NCBI GenBank assembly: GCA_947623455.1 | Contig: OX392528.1 | Span: forward strand, 56,500,322-56,564,321 | DNA: 64,000 nucleotides | DNA from: Mimachlamys varia | Lineage: Eukaryota; Mollusca; Bivalvia; Pectinida; Pectinidae | Direction: 5' to 3' | Shown here: positions 32,301 through 42,849 of the stretch, one piece after another | Position numbering within the stretch: the stretch's first letter is position 1 | How the letters are laid out: the number at the start of each line of letters is the position of its first letter | Position numbers and translations under genes: made by a program | The notes under the pieces: generated by a model | Database searches by the model: none | What the model saw: only the letters and a program-made list of their open reading frames with translations | Told to the model about the DNA's origin: nothing

Positions 32301-34777
32301 TATCGATGCTGTGGTATATTTTGTCTGTGTCGATGCTGTGGTATATTTTGTCTGTGTGTCGATGCTGTGGTATATTTTGTCTGTGTGTCGATGCTGTGGT
32401 ATATTTTGTCTGTGTCGATTCTGTGGTATATTTTGTCTGTGTATCGATGCTGTGGTATATTTTGTCTGTGTGTCGATGCTGTGTTATATTTTGTCTGTGT
32501 GTCGATGCTGTGGTATATTTTGTCTGTGTGTTGATGCTGTGTTATATTTTGTCTGTGTCGATGCTGTGTTATATTTTGTCTGTGTGTCGATGCTGTGGTA
32601 TATTTTGTCTGTGTGTCGATGCTGTGGTATATTTTGTCTGTGTCGATGCTGTGGTATATTTTGTCTGTGTGTCGATGCTGTGGTATATTTTGTCTGTGTG
32701 TCGATGCTGTGGTATATTTTGTCTGTGTGTCGATGCTGTGGTATATTTTTTCTGTGTGTCGATGCTGTGGTATATTTTGTCTGTGTCGATGCTGTGGTAT
32801 ATTTTGTCTGTGTGTCGATGCTGTGGTATATTTTGTCTGTGTGTCGATGCTGTGGTATATTTTGTCTGTGTGTCGATGCTGTGGTATATTTTGTCTGTGT
32901 GTCGATGCTGTGGTATATTTTGTCTGTGTGTCGATGCTGTGGTATATTTTGTCTGTGTGTCGATTCTGTGGTATATTTTGTCTGTGTCGATGCTGTGGTA
33001 TATTTTGTCTGTGTGTCGATGCTGTGGTATATATTGTCTGTGTGTCGATGCTGTGGTATATTTTGTCTGTGTGTCGATGCTGTGGTATATTTTGTCTGTG
33101 TGTCGATGCTGTGGTATATTTTGTCTGTGTGTCGATGCTGTGGTATATTTTGTCTGTGTCGATGCTGTGGTATATTTTGTCTGTGTGTCGATGCTGTGGT
33201 ATATATTGTCTGTGTGTCGATGCTGTGGTACATTTTGTCTGTGTGTCGATGCTGTGGTATATTTTGTCTGTGTGTCGATGCTGTGGTATATATTGTCTGT
33301 GTGTCGATGCTGTGGTATATTTTGTCTGTGTGTCGATGCTGTGGTATATTTTGTCTGTGTGTCGATGCTGTGGTATATTTTGTCTGTGTGTCGATGCTGT
33401 GGTATATTTTGTCTGTGTGTCGATGCTGTGGTATATTTTGTCTGTGTGTCGATGCTGTGGTATATTTTGTCTGTGTGTCGATGCTGTGGTATATTTTGTC
33501 TGTGTGTCGATGCTGTGGTATATTTTGTCTGTGTGTCGATGCTGTGGTATATTTTGTCTGTGTGTCGATGCTGTGGTATATTTTGTCTGTGTCGATGCTG
33601 TGGTATATTTTGTCTGTGTGTCGATGCTGTGGTATATTTTGTCTGTGTGTCGATGCTGTGGTATATTTTGTCTGTGTGTCGATGCTGTGGTATATTTTGT
33701 CTGTGTGTCGATGCTGTGGTATATTTTGTCTGTGTGTCGATGCTGTGGTATATTTTGTCTGTGTCGATGCTGTGGTATATTTTGTCTGTGTGTCGATGCT
33801 GTGGTATATTTTGTCTGTGTGTCGATGCTGTGGTATATGTTGTCATTGAGTATTAGCCTATAGGGACACTACCTCGCTCTGTGTTGACGCTGTGTTGTTG
33901 TTGTTGTCTGTGTGTATTTCCGATGCTTTGGTAGGTCATATTGCAATATCGGTATAGAACTATCGAAGGATCCTTTCTTAAGTATGTTTGCGATTATAAA
34001 GAATCATCCCGTCTTTTAATTACATTTCATACCGATATTTTGTTTCCTTTTGAAGGTAATGGGACGATAGATTTCCCCGAATTTCTCACAATGATGGTAA
34101 ATAGAAACCAAAATTCGGCTACATACCAGGACGAGATACGCCAGGCATTCTTGGTGTTCGACAAAAATGATAACGGTTACATCTCGGAAGACGAGTTAAG
34201 ACAGGTAATGGCGAGCCTGGGAGAAACACTGACCGACGACGAGGTGAAAGCTATGATAAAAGAGGCAGACAGGAACGGAGACGGACAAATAGACTATAAA
34301 GGTACAGAGCAACTTACATCTGTGTAAAGTGCAGGCACATTGATAACATAAATAAGGGTAGAACAGTCATTTTTCGTACTTTCATAGCACTATGAAAGTT
34401 AAAAAGAATGACTTTCAATTCCTATATATATATTTTTTTTACTGGAGAAAAATAAATTTTGCGCCAGTGATAAACAAAGGCATTTGACACAAGGGCGTTC
34501 TCCATGTAATTCGAAAGAAAGCAACAAGACTCATTAAATTAGCTTGATCTAAGACGCCATTAGTAAACCACGTGTTACGTTTCGAAAGCCTTTGCTTCCA
34601 TTTAAGCAATGAATGTTTTAGTAAATAGTGTTACAGTCCTATAACACACATTGCTTTTGTTGACAAACTAAATAAAGCCCAAATTCAACTAATTTTAGCT
34701 AACACTATCATTAATTTCTATCGTTTCCTTTTATTTATGTTTCAGAATTTGAGAAAATGATCTTGAAGCCCCACTAA
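26305..34777 (+). CDS. Gene C: calmodulin-like EF-hand protein, 5 exons, 151 aa
   Basis: Joined exons 26305-26307, 26653-26683, 31484-31627, 34056-34301 and 34746-34777 give 151 residues. The start [17 protein letters not shown] parallels the calmodulin N-terminus closely, and this is the most calmodulin-like gene of the four. EF1 loop 21-32 is [12 protein letters not shown]: Cys replaces the first Asp ligand. EF2 57-68 ([12 protein letters not shown]), EF3 95-106 ([12 protein letters not shown]) and EF4 131-142 ([12 protein letters not shown]) are canonical. The central linker is one residue longer than calmodulin's. The C-terminus [10 protein letters not shown] differs from the calmodulin end. 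A cytosolic Ca2+ sensor role with three competent sites is inferred. Intron 2 (4.8 kb) holds divergent repeats and a G-rich tract; intron 3 is mostly a 29-bp minisatellite. Confidence 0.92.
26653..26683 (+). CDS. Gene C exon 2
   Basis: The acceptor TTTTTTATTACAG precedes GTG GAT AGA CTA; the donor is GCAG|GTAAAC. It encodes [10 protein letters not shown] plus one base of Glu12. Confidence 0.87.
26733..27300. repeat. Divergent tandem repeats of about 145-170 bp
   Basis: The words 'actaaggtgtg', 'gatataatattgtggatga' and 'tatcagtgacacata' recur in order at intervals of about 145-170 bp, roughly three to four times, with heavy divergence. It lies in intron 2 of gene C. Confidence 0.55.
27420..27630 (-). 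mobile_element. Truncated tail copy of the [12 protein letters not shown] RT element
   Basis: The reverse complement carries 'ggcgggtgccatcgatgaaa', 'ctgaagacgcttactc' and the terminal 'gttaatcgattttgggatcg' block. It lies in intron 2 of gene C. Confidence 0.6.
27690..29345. repeat. Large inverted repeat, about 180-bp arms
   Basis: The left arm 27690-27870 (contains acattaaaacatagctgac, aacacatatttgacagtacg and tgatatcagtgacacatact) is found reversed at 29165-29345 (gtatgtatcactgatatcaa, cgtactgtcaaatatgtgtt, gtcagctatgttttaatgtt). Weaker similarity extends outward toward 27600 and 29400. The spacer of about 1.3 kb is AT-rich without genes. It lies in intron 2 of gene C. Confidence 0.75.
28690..28790 (+). 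mobile_element. Terminal fragment of the [12 protein letters not shown] RT element
   Basis: 'tttgttcatatttgccacta', 'gtttaatcgattttaaattc' and 'gttttgttgacgctttggtg' form the shared 3' terminal block, here alone, in the spacer of the large inverted repeat. Confidence 0.6.
29880..30180 (+). repeat. G-rich degenerate minisatellite with poly-G runs
   Basis: The + strand has repeated runs of 3 to 15 G, including G runs at about 29942-29956 and 30090-30102, interspersed with a repeated 'acttgggaagtgtgtg' motif. The nascent transcript of gene C would carry the G-rich strand, which can form quadruplexes. The minus-strand proline-rich ORF here is a composition artefact. Confidence 0.8.
31484..31627 (+). 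CDS. Gene C exon 3 (EF1)
   Basis: The acceptor TGCATTATTACAG precedes AG TAC AGG GAG; the donor is TCGGACG|GTAACC. The Cys codon replacing the first EF1 ligand is TGC at 31510-31512. Confidence 0.92.
31740..33930. repeat. 29-bp minisatellite, about 60 core copies, filling intron 3 of gene C
   Basis: The unit carries 'tgtcgatgctgtggtatatt' then 'ttgtctgtg' (29 bp); a 25-bp variant lacking 'gtgt' recurs irregularly. The core 32120-33840 is homogeneous; 31740-32120 and 33840-33930 are degenerate edges with the older 'gttgacgctgtggtatattt' form. Long open frames in several phases, on both strands, follow from the absence of stops in the unit and are not genes. Confidence 0.96.
34056..34301 (+). 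CDS. Gene C exon 4 (EF2 end, EF3, EF4)
   Basis: The acceptor CCTTTTGAAG precedes GT AAT GGG ACG; the donor is TATAAAG|GTACAG. It encodes residues 60-141 and one base of Glu142. Confidence 0.93.
34746..34777 (+). CDS. Gene C exon 5 (C-terminus)
   Basis: The acceptor TTTATGTTTCAG precedes AA TTT GAG AAA; the exon encodes (E)FEKMILKPH then TAA (34775-34777). Confidence 0.9.
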
Positions 34778-34901
34778 CCAACGACTGACAAACTCTATAT
34801 TGTGATAGAGTATATCATCGATTACATGGAAACACGTCACGGAGACGACCTCATTTACCATGTACAATATTGTTCATGCACAATACCTCATATATTGACT
34901 A

Positions 34902-35064
34902 CAGTCAAACTTCGTTATCTCGAAGTCGTCAGGGCAACGGAAAACTTCGAGTTAACCGGTTATTCGAGTTAGATGAGCGTTGAAGTCTGACCGGGACCGA
35001 CGAAATTCTTCCAATTAAACGGGGTCTTCGATATAAGAGAGTTCGAGATATCGATGTTTGACTG
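34902..35064. mobile_element. Short TIR element (MITE), CAGTCAAACTTCG termini
   Basis: A 163-bp element begins CAGTCAAACTTCGTTATCTC and ends GAGATATCGATGTTTGACTG, flanked by TA on both sides. Internally it holds 'ctcgaagt', 'cttcgagttaa' and 'ttcgatata'-type words typical of small Tc1/mariner-like MITEs. It lies in the 3' flank of gene C, 125 bp after the stop, and may fall in the 3' UTR. Confidence 0.7.
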
Positions 35065-35069
35065 TATTA

Positions 35070-36190
35070 CATGAAGGCACTTTTGAATCCAGCATACGCA
35101 TTTAGTTGCTACTTTGGGGAGAATTTTACATTTTTTTAGTATACATGCACGTATAATACATTAAAAGAATTTAATTAGAATCGTATCTTGCCAAACCAGT
35201 TTGACCTAGTCTAATCATGAGTGTCCCACTGTCATCACGTGATCTGCTGTCAAGGATAACCAGCACACTTCGATGTGATTGTTTTTCCTCTGGTCATGGG
35301 TTCGAGTTTTCAACTGACTGACTTACATGACTAGTGTCCTGATTTCAAGACAACAATACAATACCTTCCATATGCAAGTTGGGATTAAGGTTACACATAT
35401 TAGAATTGCATTACTCACTTACCACCATTTGACAATTTAATTCAGTATGTTGAACCTATATCTCACACTAGGAATATATGACGTGTATTAGAGATTCGTC
35501 GTGGAAAGGTAAACTGAAAATTTCAGCTGTAAAATTCACAAAACCACAACGATTCTGGAAGACGTTTTCAGAATTTATGTGATTGATCAAAACAATCAAT
35601 ATTTCGATAAAACAACAATCATCAATAGTTGTCTTCCTGTTAGAATAGTGTTTGTTATTGCGTAGGATTGTGGGTAACATTCGATTCGTTTAAGCACATT
35701 GTGTGTCTGACAATTATCCATTAGTGTCATACCTAAGAGATTATGTTAAGATTATCTTAGCATACTCTCTATAGATATTGTGGATACATGTATATATACA
35801 AATTGATCAAACATTAATTTTGTATATGCATTGTGTTCTGATAGACATCTGAAAAAAATGTATTTGAGTTTGGTTATGCATTTACATGTACATTATTCAA
35901 GCCTGTTTTACGTAATGTACGGAAGGGATTATAGTGTGGGTGTATGTAGATGCTGATTGTCTCCAGCAAAATCCTGATCTATTGTCTTATAGGCATATGC
36001 AAATATCCCTTCTTTACGATAGTTATTGTAAATATGCGCATTGTTTATATCTACCGAGAACTGTAGATTGATGTACATACTGTACATAAACAAACAAGAA
36101 GATGTGTAATTTAATACTTCTCATACGATTTACTTTTATTATAGAGTTTTGAAATATCATTCCACATAAAACTAGTTTCTTTTTTGTATG
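35070..36190. other. Gene-free stretch downstream of gene C
   Basis: Nothing was recognised apart from an ATTAAA at 35160-35165 that could serve as a gene C polyadenylation signal. Confidence 0.4.
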
Positions 36191-36194
36191 CAGG

Positions 36195-36690
36195 ATTTGT
36201 ATTTGTTGACGCTGCAGTTTATTTTGTCCTTGTCTGTTGAGGCTGTGGTATATTTTGTCCTTGTTGACGGTGTGGTATATTTTGTCCTTGTGTGTTGAGG
36301 TTGTGGTATATTTTGTCCTTGTGTGTTGAGGCTGTGGTATATTTTGTCCTTGTGTGATGAGGCTGTGGTATATTTTGTCCTTGTTTGTTAACGCTGTAGT
36401 ATATTTTGTCCTTGTGTGTTGACACTGTGGTATATTTTGTCCTTGTGTGTTGATGCTGTGGTATATTTTGTCACTGTGTGTTGACATTGTGGTATATTTT
36501 GTAATTGTGTTTTGACACTGTGGTATATTTTGTCACTGTGTGTTTACGCTGTTGTATATTTTGTCCTTGTGTGTTGATGCTGTGGTATGTTTTGTCACTG
36601 TGTGTTGACATTGTGGTATATTTTGTCCTTGTGTGTTTACGCTGTTGTAAATTTTGTCACTGAGTGTTGGCGTTGTGTTGTATTTTGTAC
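36195..36690. repeat. 31-bp minisatellite related to the intron-3 array of gene C
   Basis: About 16 units contain 'ttgaggctgtggtatatttt' with 'gtccttgtgtg'. The shared core 'gctgtggtatattttgtc' is that of the 29-bp array at 31740-33930, in the same orientation, but these units are longer and more diverged. Confidence 0.93.
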
Positions 36691-36699
36691 TAATGTGTT

Positions 36700-37870
36700 G
36701 ACAAAAAGTGTTAATATGTCTTCAATATTTAAATGCCAAATATACATGAGATAGAAAACTAACAACAAATGAAATACATGCTTTAAAAACAACAATTTTA
36801 TATATCGACATTTAAATGTCAATATTGGATATACACTCACCGCTGATAATGGCGAGTTAATAATACCATTTGCATTTTTAGAAGCAAATTACAAGACATA
36901 TCCAAATTTTAGTTTCTTAATTTTCATTTCAAATATTATCATTGATTAATATCAAATCGTAAGTTTATTTGGAGTTTCCATACGAGAGAAATGTTCCCCA
37001 AGTGTTTAGACATTTAAACAATAGATATACATTTGAGATAAACGGAATGTTTTATATATTCTCTACACATTGAACTTGTTTGAACTTCAAAATCATAAGA
37101 CTGTTCAATGTCTTTCTATAACCATTTAAAGGTGATATATATATCTGTATTGATACTGTATATTTTTATATTTGTGTTTTTATTCAAAATAAAAGAAAAC
37201 AAATCGCTGCGTAAATCGTCTTTCCAATCATTCATACACTACGGTATGGTTATGATTAACATGTAGATATTTTGTTACGTACTTTGGGCGACCTAGCGGC
37301 AAATATGATAGTTGCGTTGTTTGAGTTATTGCCGGTCGCTCAGTGGAACGAGCCATTTTGGACGTCTCCGATCAAACATGTCGTTTTTTTTGACGTCTGG
37401 CTTTTACAGATTCACGCGACATGTGGGTGACATATAAATAACAAGAAGCTCGAGACGTGTTAAGGGAGACAACTCGTATAGATTTAGGCAGCAGAGCCTC
37501 TAATGAACATGCTGTGCTAGCACACTGAGGACTGATTCTGAACGTACATGTATATCAGTTTAGTTACACAAATACATAGCTGCTATTATTTTAAATTGTG
37601 GAGAAAAGCCATGTATATATTTAACAGGTATCAGAATGGACTTGTACAATAACTATATGTATCCTCGTTTTACAGATAGCGGTGACCAGGGCCGTTTTCC
37701 TTTATACGGTACAACCGGTTTGTCGGCTCGACGGATCTGCAACTGTATATGCAAGCATTCTCTAATAGCAGCATTAGATTGTTAGGTCCGACCTTATTTG
37801 ATAAACGAACAACTTCGGTTCGGCTGGTTCAACTGCTTATTATAATACGTAACCACGGAAACCATCTCTA
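36700..37870. other. Gene-free AT-rich stretch
   Basis: No exon was recognised. A GC-richer patch near 37280-37370 contains an imperfect inverted pair (gggcgacctagcggcaa / ttgccggtcgctca). Confidence 0.4.
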
Positions 37871-37872
37871 AT

Positions 37873-38530
37873 GTCTAGGTCACACATTCACGGATTTGAC
37901 ACCGGATTTGCTACGGATATGATCCGGCATCATCCGTGGCAATCTGTATTGATCCGTAGCTTTGCTTATTGTAGCCGTAGTCATACTCAGTTGTACACTG
38001 TACTTGTATATCCGTGACAATTTTTGAACATGATCAAACAACTAGTATATCCTTACTAAACCGTAATAGAACGTACTGATCTGTACTGCTCCCTATTAAT
38101 CCGTACTTATCTATAGTACCAGTTACACCACGTATTTGTTAAAGATACAATGCGGTTTGCTACGAATTGGTCATGGAACGGCACAATCTCATTTTTAGTT
38201 CTTCCGTGGCGGTTCGTAGTATTCCGTATCAAACCATTCTTATTCGTACTAACCCTTACTTATACCGTAGTAAACCGCTGTTTATCCGCAGTGCAAACGC
38301 TTTGACACGTGTCGTCCCGTACGAAACCGTATCAATTCCGTATTAAACTGTGTTGTAAAGTAAAAATCCGTATTCATTTTTTACCTTATCCTTGGTAAAT
38401 ATATCGAAATCCGTAGTCACACCCTTTTGTTTCCGTATCTGACTACGAAAATGTGCATTTCCGGGGTCATCCGTGAGATTGAATCCGTAGTGGAAGCGGC
38501 GAGGCGATCCGTGAATATGTGACCCAGGCA
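37873..38530. mobile_element. Non-autonomous TIR element, about 660 bp
   Basis: The left end TGTCTAGGTCACACATTCAC and the complement of the right end (TGCCTGGGTCACATATTCAC) are inverted repeats extending through 'ggat'. The interior is built from many 'ccgtag', 'ccgtac' and 'ccgtat' words in both orientations. No transposase frame is present. A target duplication was not clear. Confidence 0.65.
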
Positions 38531-38539
38531 TAGGGTTCC

Positions 38540-39600
38540 GCTGTGGCAACATAAAATCTAGTCAATATTTAAAAGAATATCTTTGGATACCGAACGTACG
38601 TCAGTGTCTAAATGAGGGCAAACTTTTATGATTTAAGAATAGGAAAATTCAAGAAAATAGCAGTATATATGTAGTCAGTAGTTACAACGAAATAAATTAG
38701 ACACAGTGTCAGTGGGTGAGCACTAGCTTGACATTAGCGTACAACTGTGACTGTTTGAGGCTATCAGACACCTTTGGATTTTACTCTCTAGTTGAGGGTT
38801 ACAATGACCTAATGAAAGTGCATCGCACATCATGTAGATTAAATAGTGCTGAACAATTACACAAAGTTTCATTGCGTTACCATAACAGGTTATGGGGCAG
38901 AAACAGATGTGTTCCACAATAAAGAGGTCCCGTGAAGGGAAGGTGGTGGGGGTGGGGGTATAAATCCAATGATACAAGTCTTGGTCCAGATCATGCTTTT
39001 TTGGGACCTTCCGGTGACGTGAGCGAACACTATATAGGACTTTGAGTCCCTACTGAACTAATATTTAGGGTCCACTTATTTGGCCTCGAAAAGAATGCGG
39101 AAAAGACCACAATATATATATATTCAATCATCCGCGATATCCAGGGTATCATCATTGGAAGAACTTGTAGCTTGATATAACAGGAACAGTCGGGTACAAG
39201 TTCTGTGATGTGCAGATATGTCACAATGGAAACATATTCGACCAGACATTGCCTTGCTCTTGAATTTGGTGGCTGATTCCCACCTTTCCGTCCCATCGAC
39301 AACTATACAATCAATTTGGCCGAGAGTTGAATGAGATATCCGCTCAAAATAGGTGAAGGTAAGGTTGTGAATCAGTGTAAACACAATCGTGACACATCAC
39401 ATGTTATGCTGGAGGCCTAAGGCTCAGTTTTTGGCTCACAGTAATTGCTTATTGAATGAGAACAACCGACTGGTACTTGTCCGGGACAGCATCTATCCCG
39501 GCTGTATGAAAGGAAATAACAAGACTTACAGACCTGCAAATCCAAGGCAAAGCAAAGGATAAATATATAGTGGATATCTAACAGTGTCTTCAGTAATACC
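38540..39600. other. Unassigned stretch with weak coding-like segments
   Basis: Several ORFs of 67-90 codons overlap here on both strands (for example 39124-39384 on minus), but none shows a recognisable motif or splice context. I see no supportable gene; a decayed element is possible. Confidence 0.3.
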
Positions 39601-39603
39601 AAA

Positions 39604-39862
39604 TATATTTCACGAGTGGGGCTAATATTTTGATATTTTTCACGAGTGCGCAGCACGAGTGAAAAACATCAAAATATAAGCCACACGACACACGACACGA
39701 CATTACATTTTTATATGAAAATCTACAGTGGCAGCTTCTGTTTTCCCAAACGTCGTTTGTAAGCAGCGTTCTGATTGGTCAAATCAGAAAAAGTGATATT
39801 TTTCACTAGTGAAAAATATCACTTTTATAGAATGATTTTTTTTCGTTATTACACGGGTAAAA
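39604..39862. mobile_element. Foldback/MITE element with nested palindromes
   Basis: 39604-39690 pairs 'gtggggctaatattttgata' with 'catcaaaatataagccaca' around 'cacgagtgcgcagcacgagtg', the same arm as the hairpin at 15118-15190. 39790-39825 is a perfect 36-bp palindrome (aaagtgatatttttcact and its complement, centred on ACTAGT). Confidence 0.65.
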
Positions 39863-39869
39863 ATGTAAT

Positions 39870-40690
39870 GAATAAATATATGGAAGAGGAAATGAGCGAT
39901 TTCAAAGGTAAACTTAACCGGAAAGCAAAGCAGGAAAATTGCTCTTGTGTCATGAATGCAAGGTCATACCTTCCTTCTTCAGGTCTGGTCAACAGGAAAC
40001 AAGATTTCGTTAGTCGGCATATCAATATGTCTCTGTCAAAAAAAAAAAAAAAGAGTTTGCAACTAGAGGGCAGTTCATGTCTGATTTGCAAAGAAATAAG
40101 GGTGGAAAGAGTCTACCATCCTCCAAGTTTGGCCTAGTCATCAAAAGCACCCTAGTGATCACGGTACAGCCACTGGACTAACAGGTACCGCTGCAATAGG
40201 CATGTGCTGGGTCTAAATATTAACTAGCAAGATCTAAAAGTATTCAAATCAAGAAAAAGTACAACAACCCCATCCTCTGGACTGGTAATATATCCACAGG
40301 TTCCTTGCTGTCAGCCCAGTCGATCTGTTACAGATACGAGGATGACAGAGAAGATGGTGGGGATACAACACACTACATATGACGAATATGTGGCGCTCAT
40401 TGCTGATGCAATTCTTAGACATTTTTGAAACTTTTCGTGGAGATAGTAAATGGTGAACGAAAGTTCAACAGCAAACACAACATTCATATTCAATATCAGG
40501 GATTTTTCAACACTACATCAAAATGGCCTGGTTCAATTGCATTGTGTGAGAACAAACAATCCACAGGAGATTTATACTGTGAGGATGACAAAGGATGTCA
40601 CTTTCTGAAGTTGTGTGATGTTACCAAAGCTGGAGTACGTTTCTCATGGTTTTCAGAGAGTAGTCCAGCAATGGCCACCATTCATACAAA
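39870..40690. other. Unassigned stretch with short ORFs
   Basis: Two + strand ORFs (39775-40137 and 40425-40733) have no recognised domain. The second runs into the 28-bp repeat and ends there. A 13-base A run at 40040 would make length errors likely. I do not call a gene. Confidence 0.3.
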
Positions 40691-41265
40691 GAACTGGACT
40701 TGCTATAAATACTACAAAGAACTTGACTTGTAATAAATACTACAAACAACTGGACATGATATAAATACTACAAACAACTGGACGTGATATAAATACTACA
40801 AACAACTTGACTTGTTATAAATACTACAGACAACTTGACTTGTTATAAATACTACAAACAACTTGACTTGTTATAAATACTACAGACAACTTGACTTGTA
40901 ATAAATACTACAAACAACTGGACATGATATAAATACTACAAACAACTGGACGTGATATAAATACTACAGACAACTTGACTTGTTATAAATACTACAGACA
41001 ACTGGACATGATATAAATACTACAGACAACTGGACATGATATAAATACTACAAACAACTTGACTTGTTATAAATACTACAGACAACTGGACTTGTTATAA
41101 ATACTACAGACAACTGGACTTGTTATAAATACTACAGACAACTGGACTTGTTATAAATACTACAGACAACTGGACTTGTTATAAATACTACAGACAACTG
41201 GACTTGTTATAAATACCACTAACAGCTGGACTTGCTATAAATACTACAAACAACTTGACTTGTGC
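40690..41265. repeat. 28-bp minisatellite, about 20 copies
   Basis: The unit 'ttataaatactacagacaac' plus 'tggacttg' alternates with 'acaaacaac', 'ttgacttg' and 'tggacatga' variants in a semi-regular order. Confidence 0.95.
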
Positions 41266-42479
41266 GTAATTTGAAATATTTAATCTTAACGTCGTTATGC
41301 TTATTTTAAAAACGGCACCGGGATCTATCTGACTAGGTTTGAGTCCACAACAGTTTGGGTTCTATGAGATTTTACGTCCTATTAACAGCTAGATAGACAG
41401 AATAGGACGACAAAATGGATCCGAACGAATTATATGATTAATTTTTCTTCAATTTCCGTATAACATTGAAGAACAGTTTCTTATTGGTAAAAAACAGAAA
41501 CATATTAAACGAAAGTGTACACGCGATAATCTGTGTAAAGATTAACATTGCTCAGTTAAAATGGATTTCTGAATAATGATAACACACGTCCAGATATAGT
41601 GTAATAGAGAGAAGCTAGCCTAGTATAACTAGAAGGGAACCCCATACTCAGTTTTCACACACAAACACTGATTAAGTCCGTTCAACACCTTTGCCCTAAG
41701 GTGCAAACAAGACACGTAAAGATAATGGCTACTTAACCACTTGATTACCATAAATAGGAATCATTTCTCCGCCGATTGCTGAGATTCAGGTTATAGCCTT
41801 GGGTTTTCGGTGTGTGTAATTAACTAAAACGTATCAGGCTCCCAATCACGAATGCCGCTAACCTTGTACCGCTGAGTTCTGACAAGGTTGACCGCTTCTG
41901 ACCCCTTGACTTATTTTCTGTCAGAGGTCATTCATTTAAATATCTGTTAAAGTCAAGTAGAAAATATTTGTATTGAAATATTCTGCGTCATAAAACCACA
42001 CTTACCACACACTATTTTATTGAAAATGACCATAAATGATATAAAACGATATAAATAGTAAATTAGAAGTGGCTGATTTGCTCGCCTTTGATGTATACTT
42101 TCTGACATTATTGATCGTTTCATTGCCATTTGGTCTGTTAACGTTAGATCATGTCATGGGGTGATATAGACTTGAAATCGTCAAGTCGCCTTTTATAAAA
42201 CCGCGTTCGTTTTATATGCAGGAAAATATAGTTTTATTATTCCCATGTCCACAGCATATATGTCATAAGACACCAGTGGACAGCTGCACTCTCCTGGTCT
42301 TTCTTTCACCATTTCCCCCAGTCCTTGTTTGTGTCATGAATGTAAGGAAACTACTTTACATCGAAATCTCTACAAGAAAAGCATTACAGACGTTAAAGGA
42401 AAGTTACCGTATGTAATGTAACATAAAATGTTCATAAAATTTCTTATTTTGAGTATAGTGACGTTGATAAAACCGGGGC

Positions 42480-42845
42480 CTGTTTCTATGTCAACAAGCA
42501 TACTAATTCGAGGTTCTTAAATAACGCCTTTTCACAACCTATAGATCGTCTCAAAGCGGTTCACAAATTATTATCTGTGGTTATAGGGCCATAGCAGCCA
42601 GCCAATATCGTGCTCAACTCCCTGGGGAATATACAACCGGTGCTGCAATTTTGGCGCTCACAACTACATGTAACATTCTACAATTTCTTGCACTGCACCA
42701 ACAATGTATTCATTACAGCTGAATAGATTAGAAAAGCGGGATAAAGATATAACACAAGTGCCGTGGCCTGGACTCAAACTCACAACCCTTCGATCACGAG
42801 GACGGCGTCCTACCACTAGATCATCGTGCCTCCAAGTAGTCAAGT
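42480..42845 (-). mobile_element. tRNA-derived SINE, full-length-like
   Basis: On the minus strand the head (about 42760-42845) reads GGCACGATGATCTAGTGGTA (A box) and GTTGTGAGTTTGAGTCC (B box). The 3' part reads 'aaccgctttgagacgatcta', 'taggttgtgaaaaggcgtta', the 'gcgctttgag ... ggcgctatataa'-type tail common to several animal SINEs. Acceptor-stem pairing is not preserved, so this is a SINE rather than a tRNA gene. Confidence 0.75.
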
Positions 42846-42849
42846 AGCC

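Noticed and set aside
32282..33863. ORFs of 422-524 codons on + and 249-425 on minus (Cys/Val-rich, or His/Thr/Gln-rich)
   Set aside because: All lie within the 29-bp minisatellite in intron 3 of gene C; several frames on both strands are open at once, which is diagnostic of a stop-free repeat unit.
42760..42845. tRNA gene on the minus strand
   Set aside because: A and B boxes are present but the acceptor stem does not pair and a SINE body follows.
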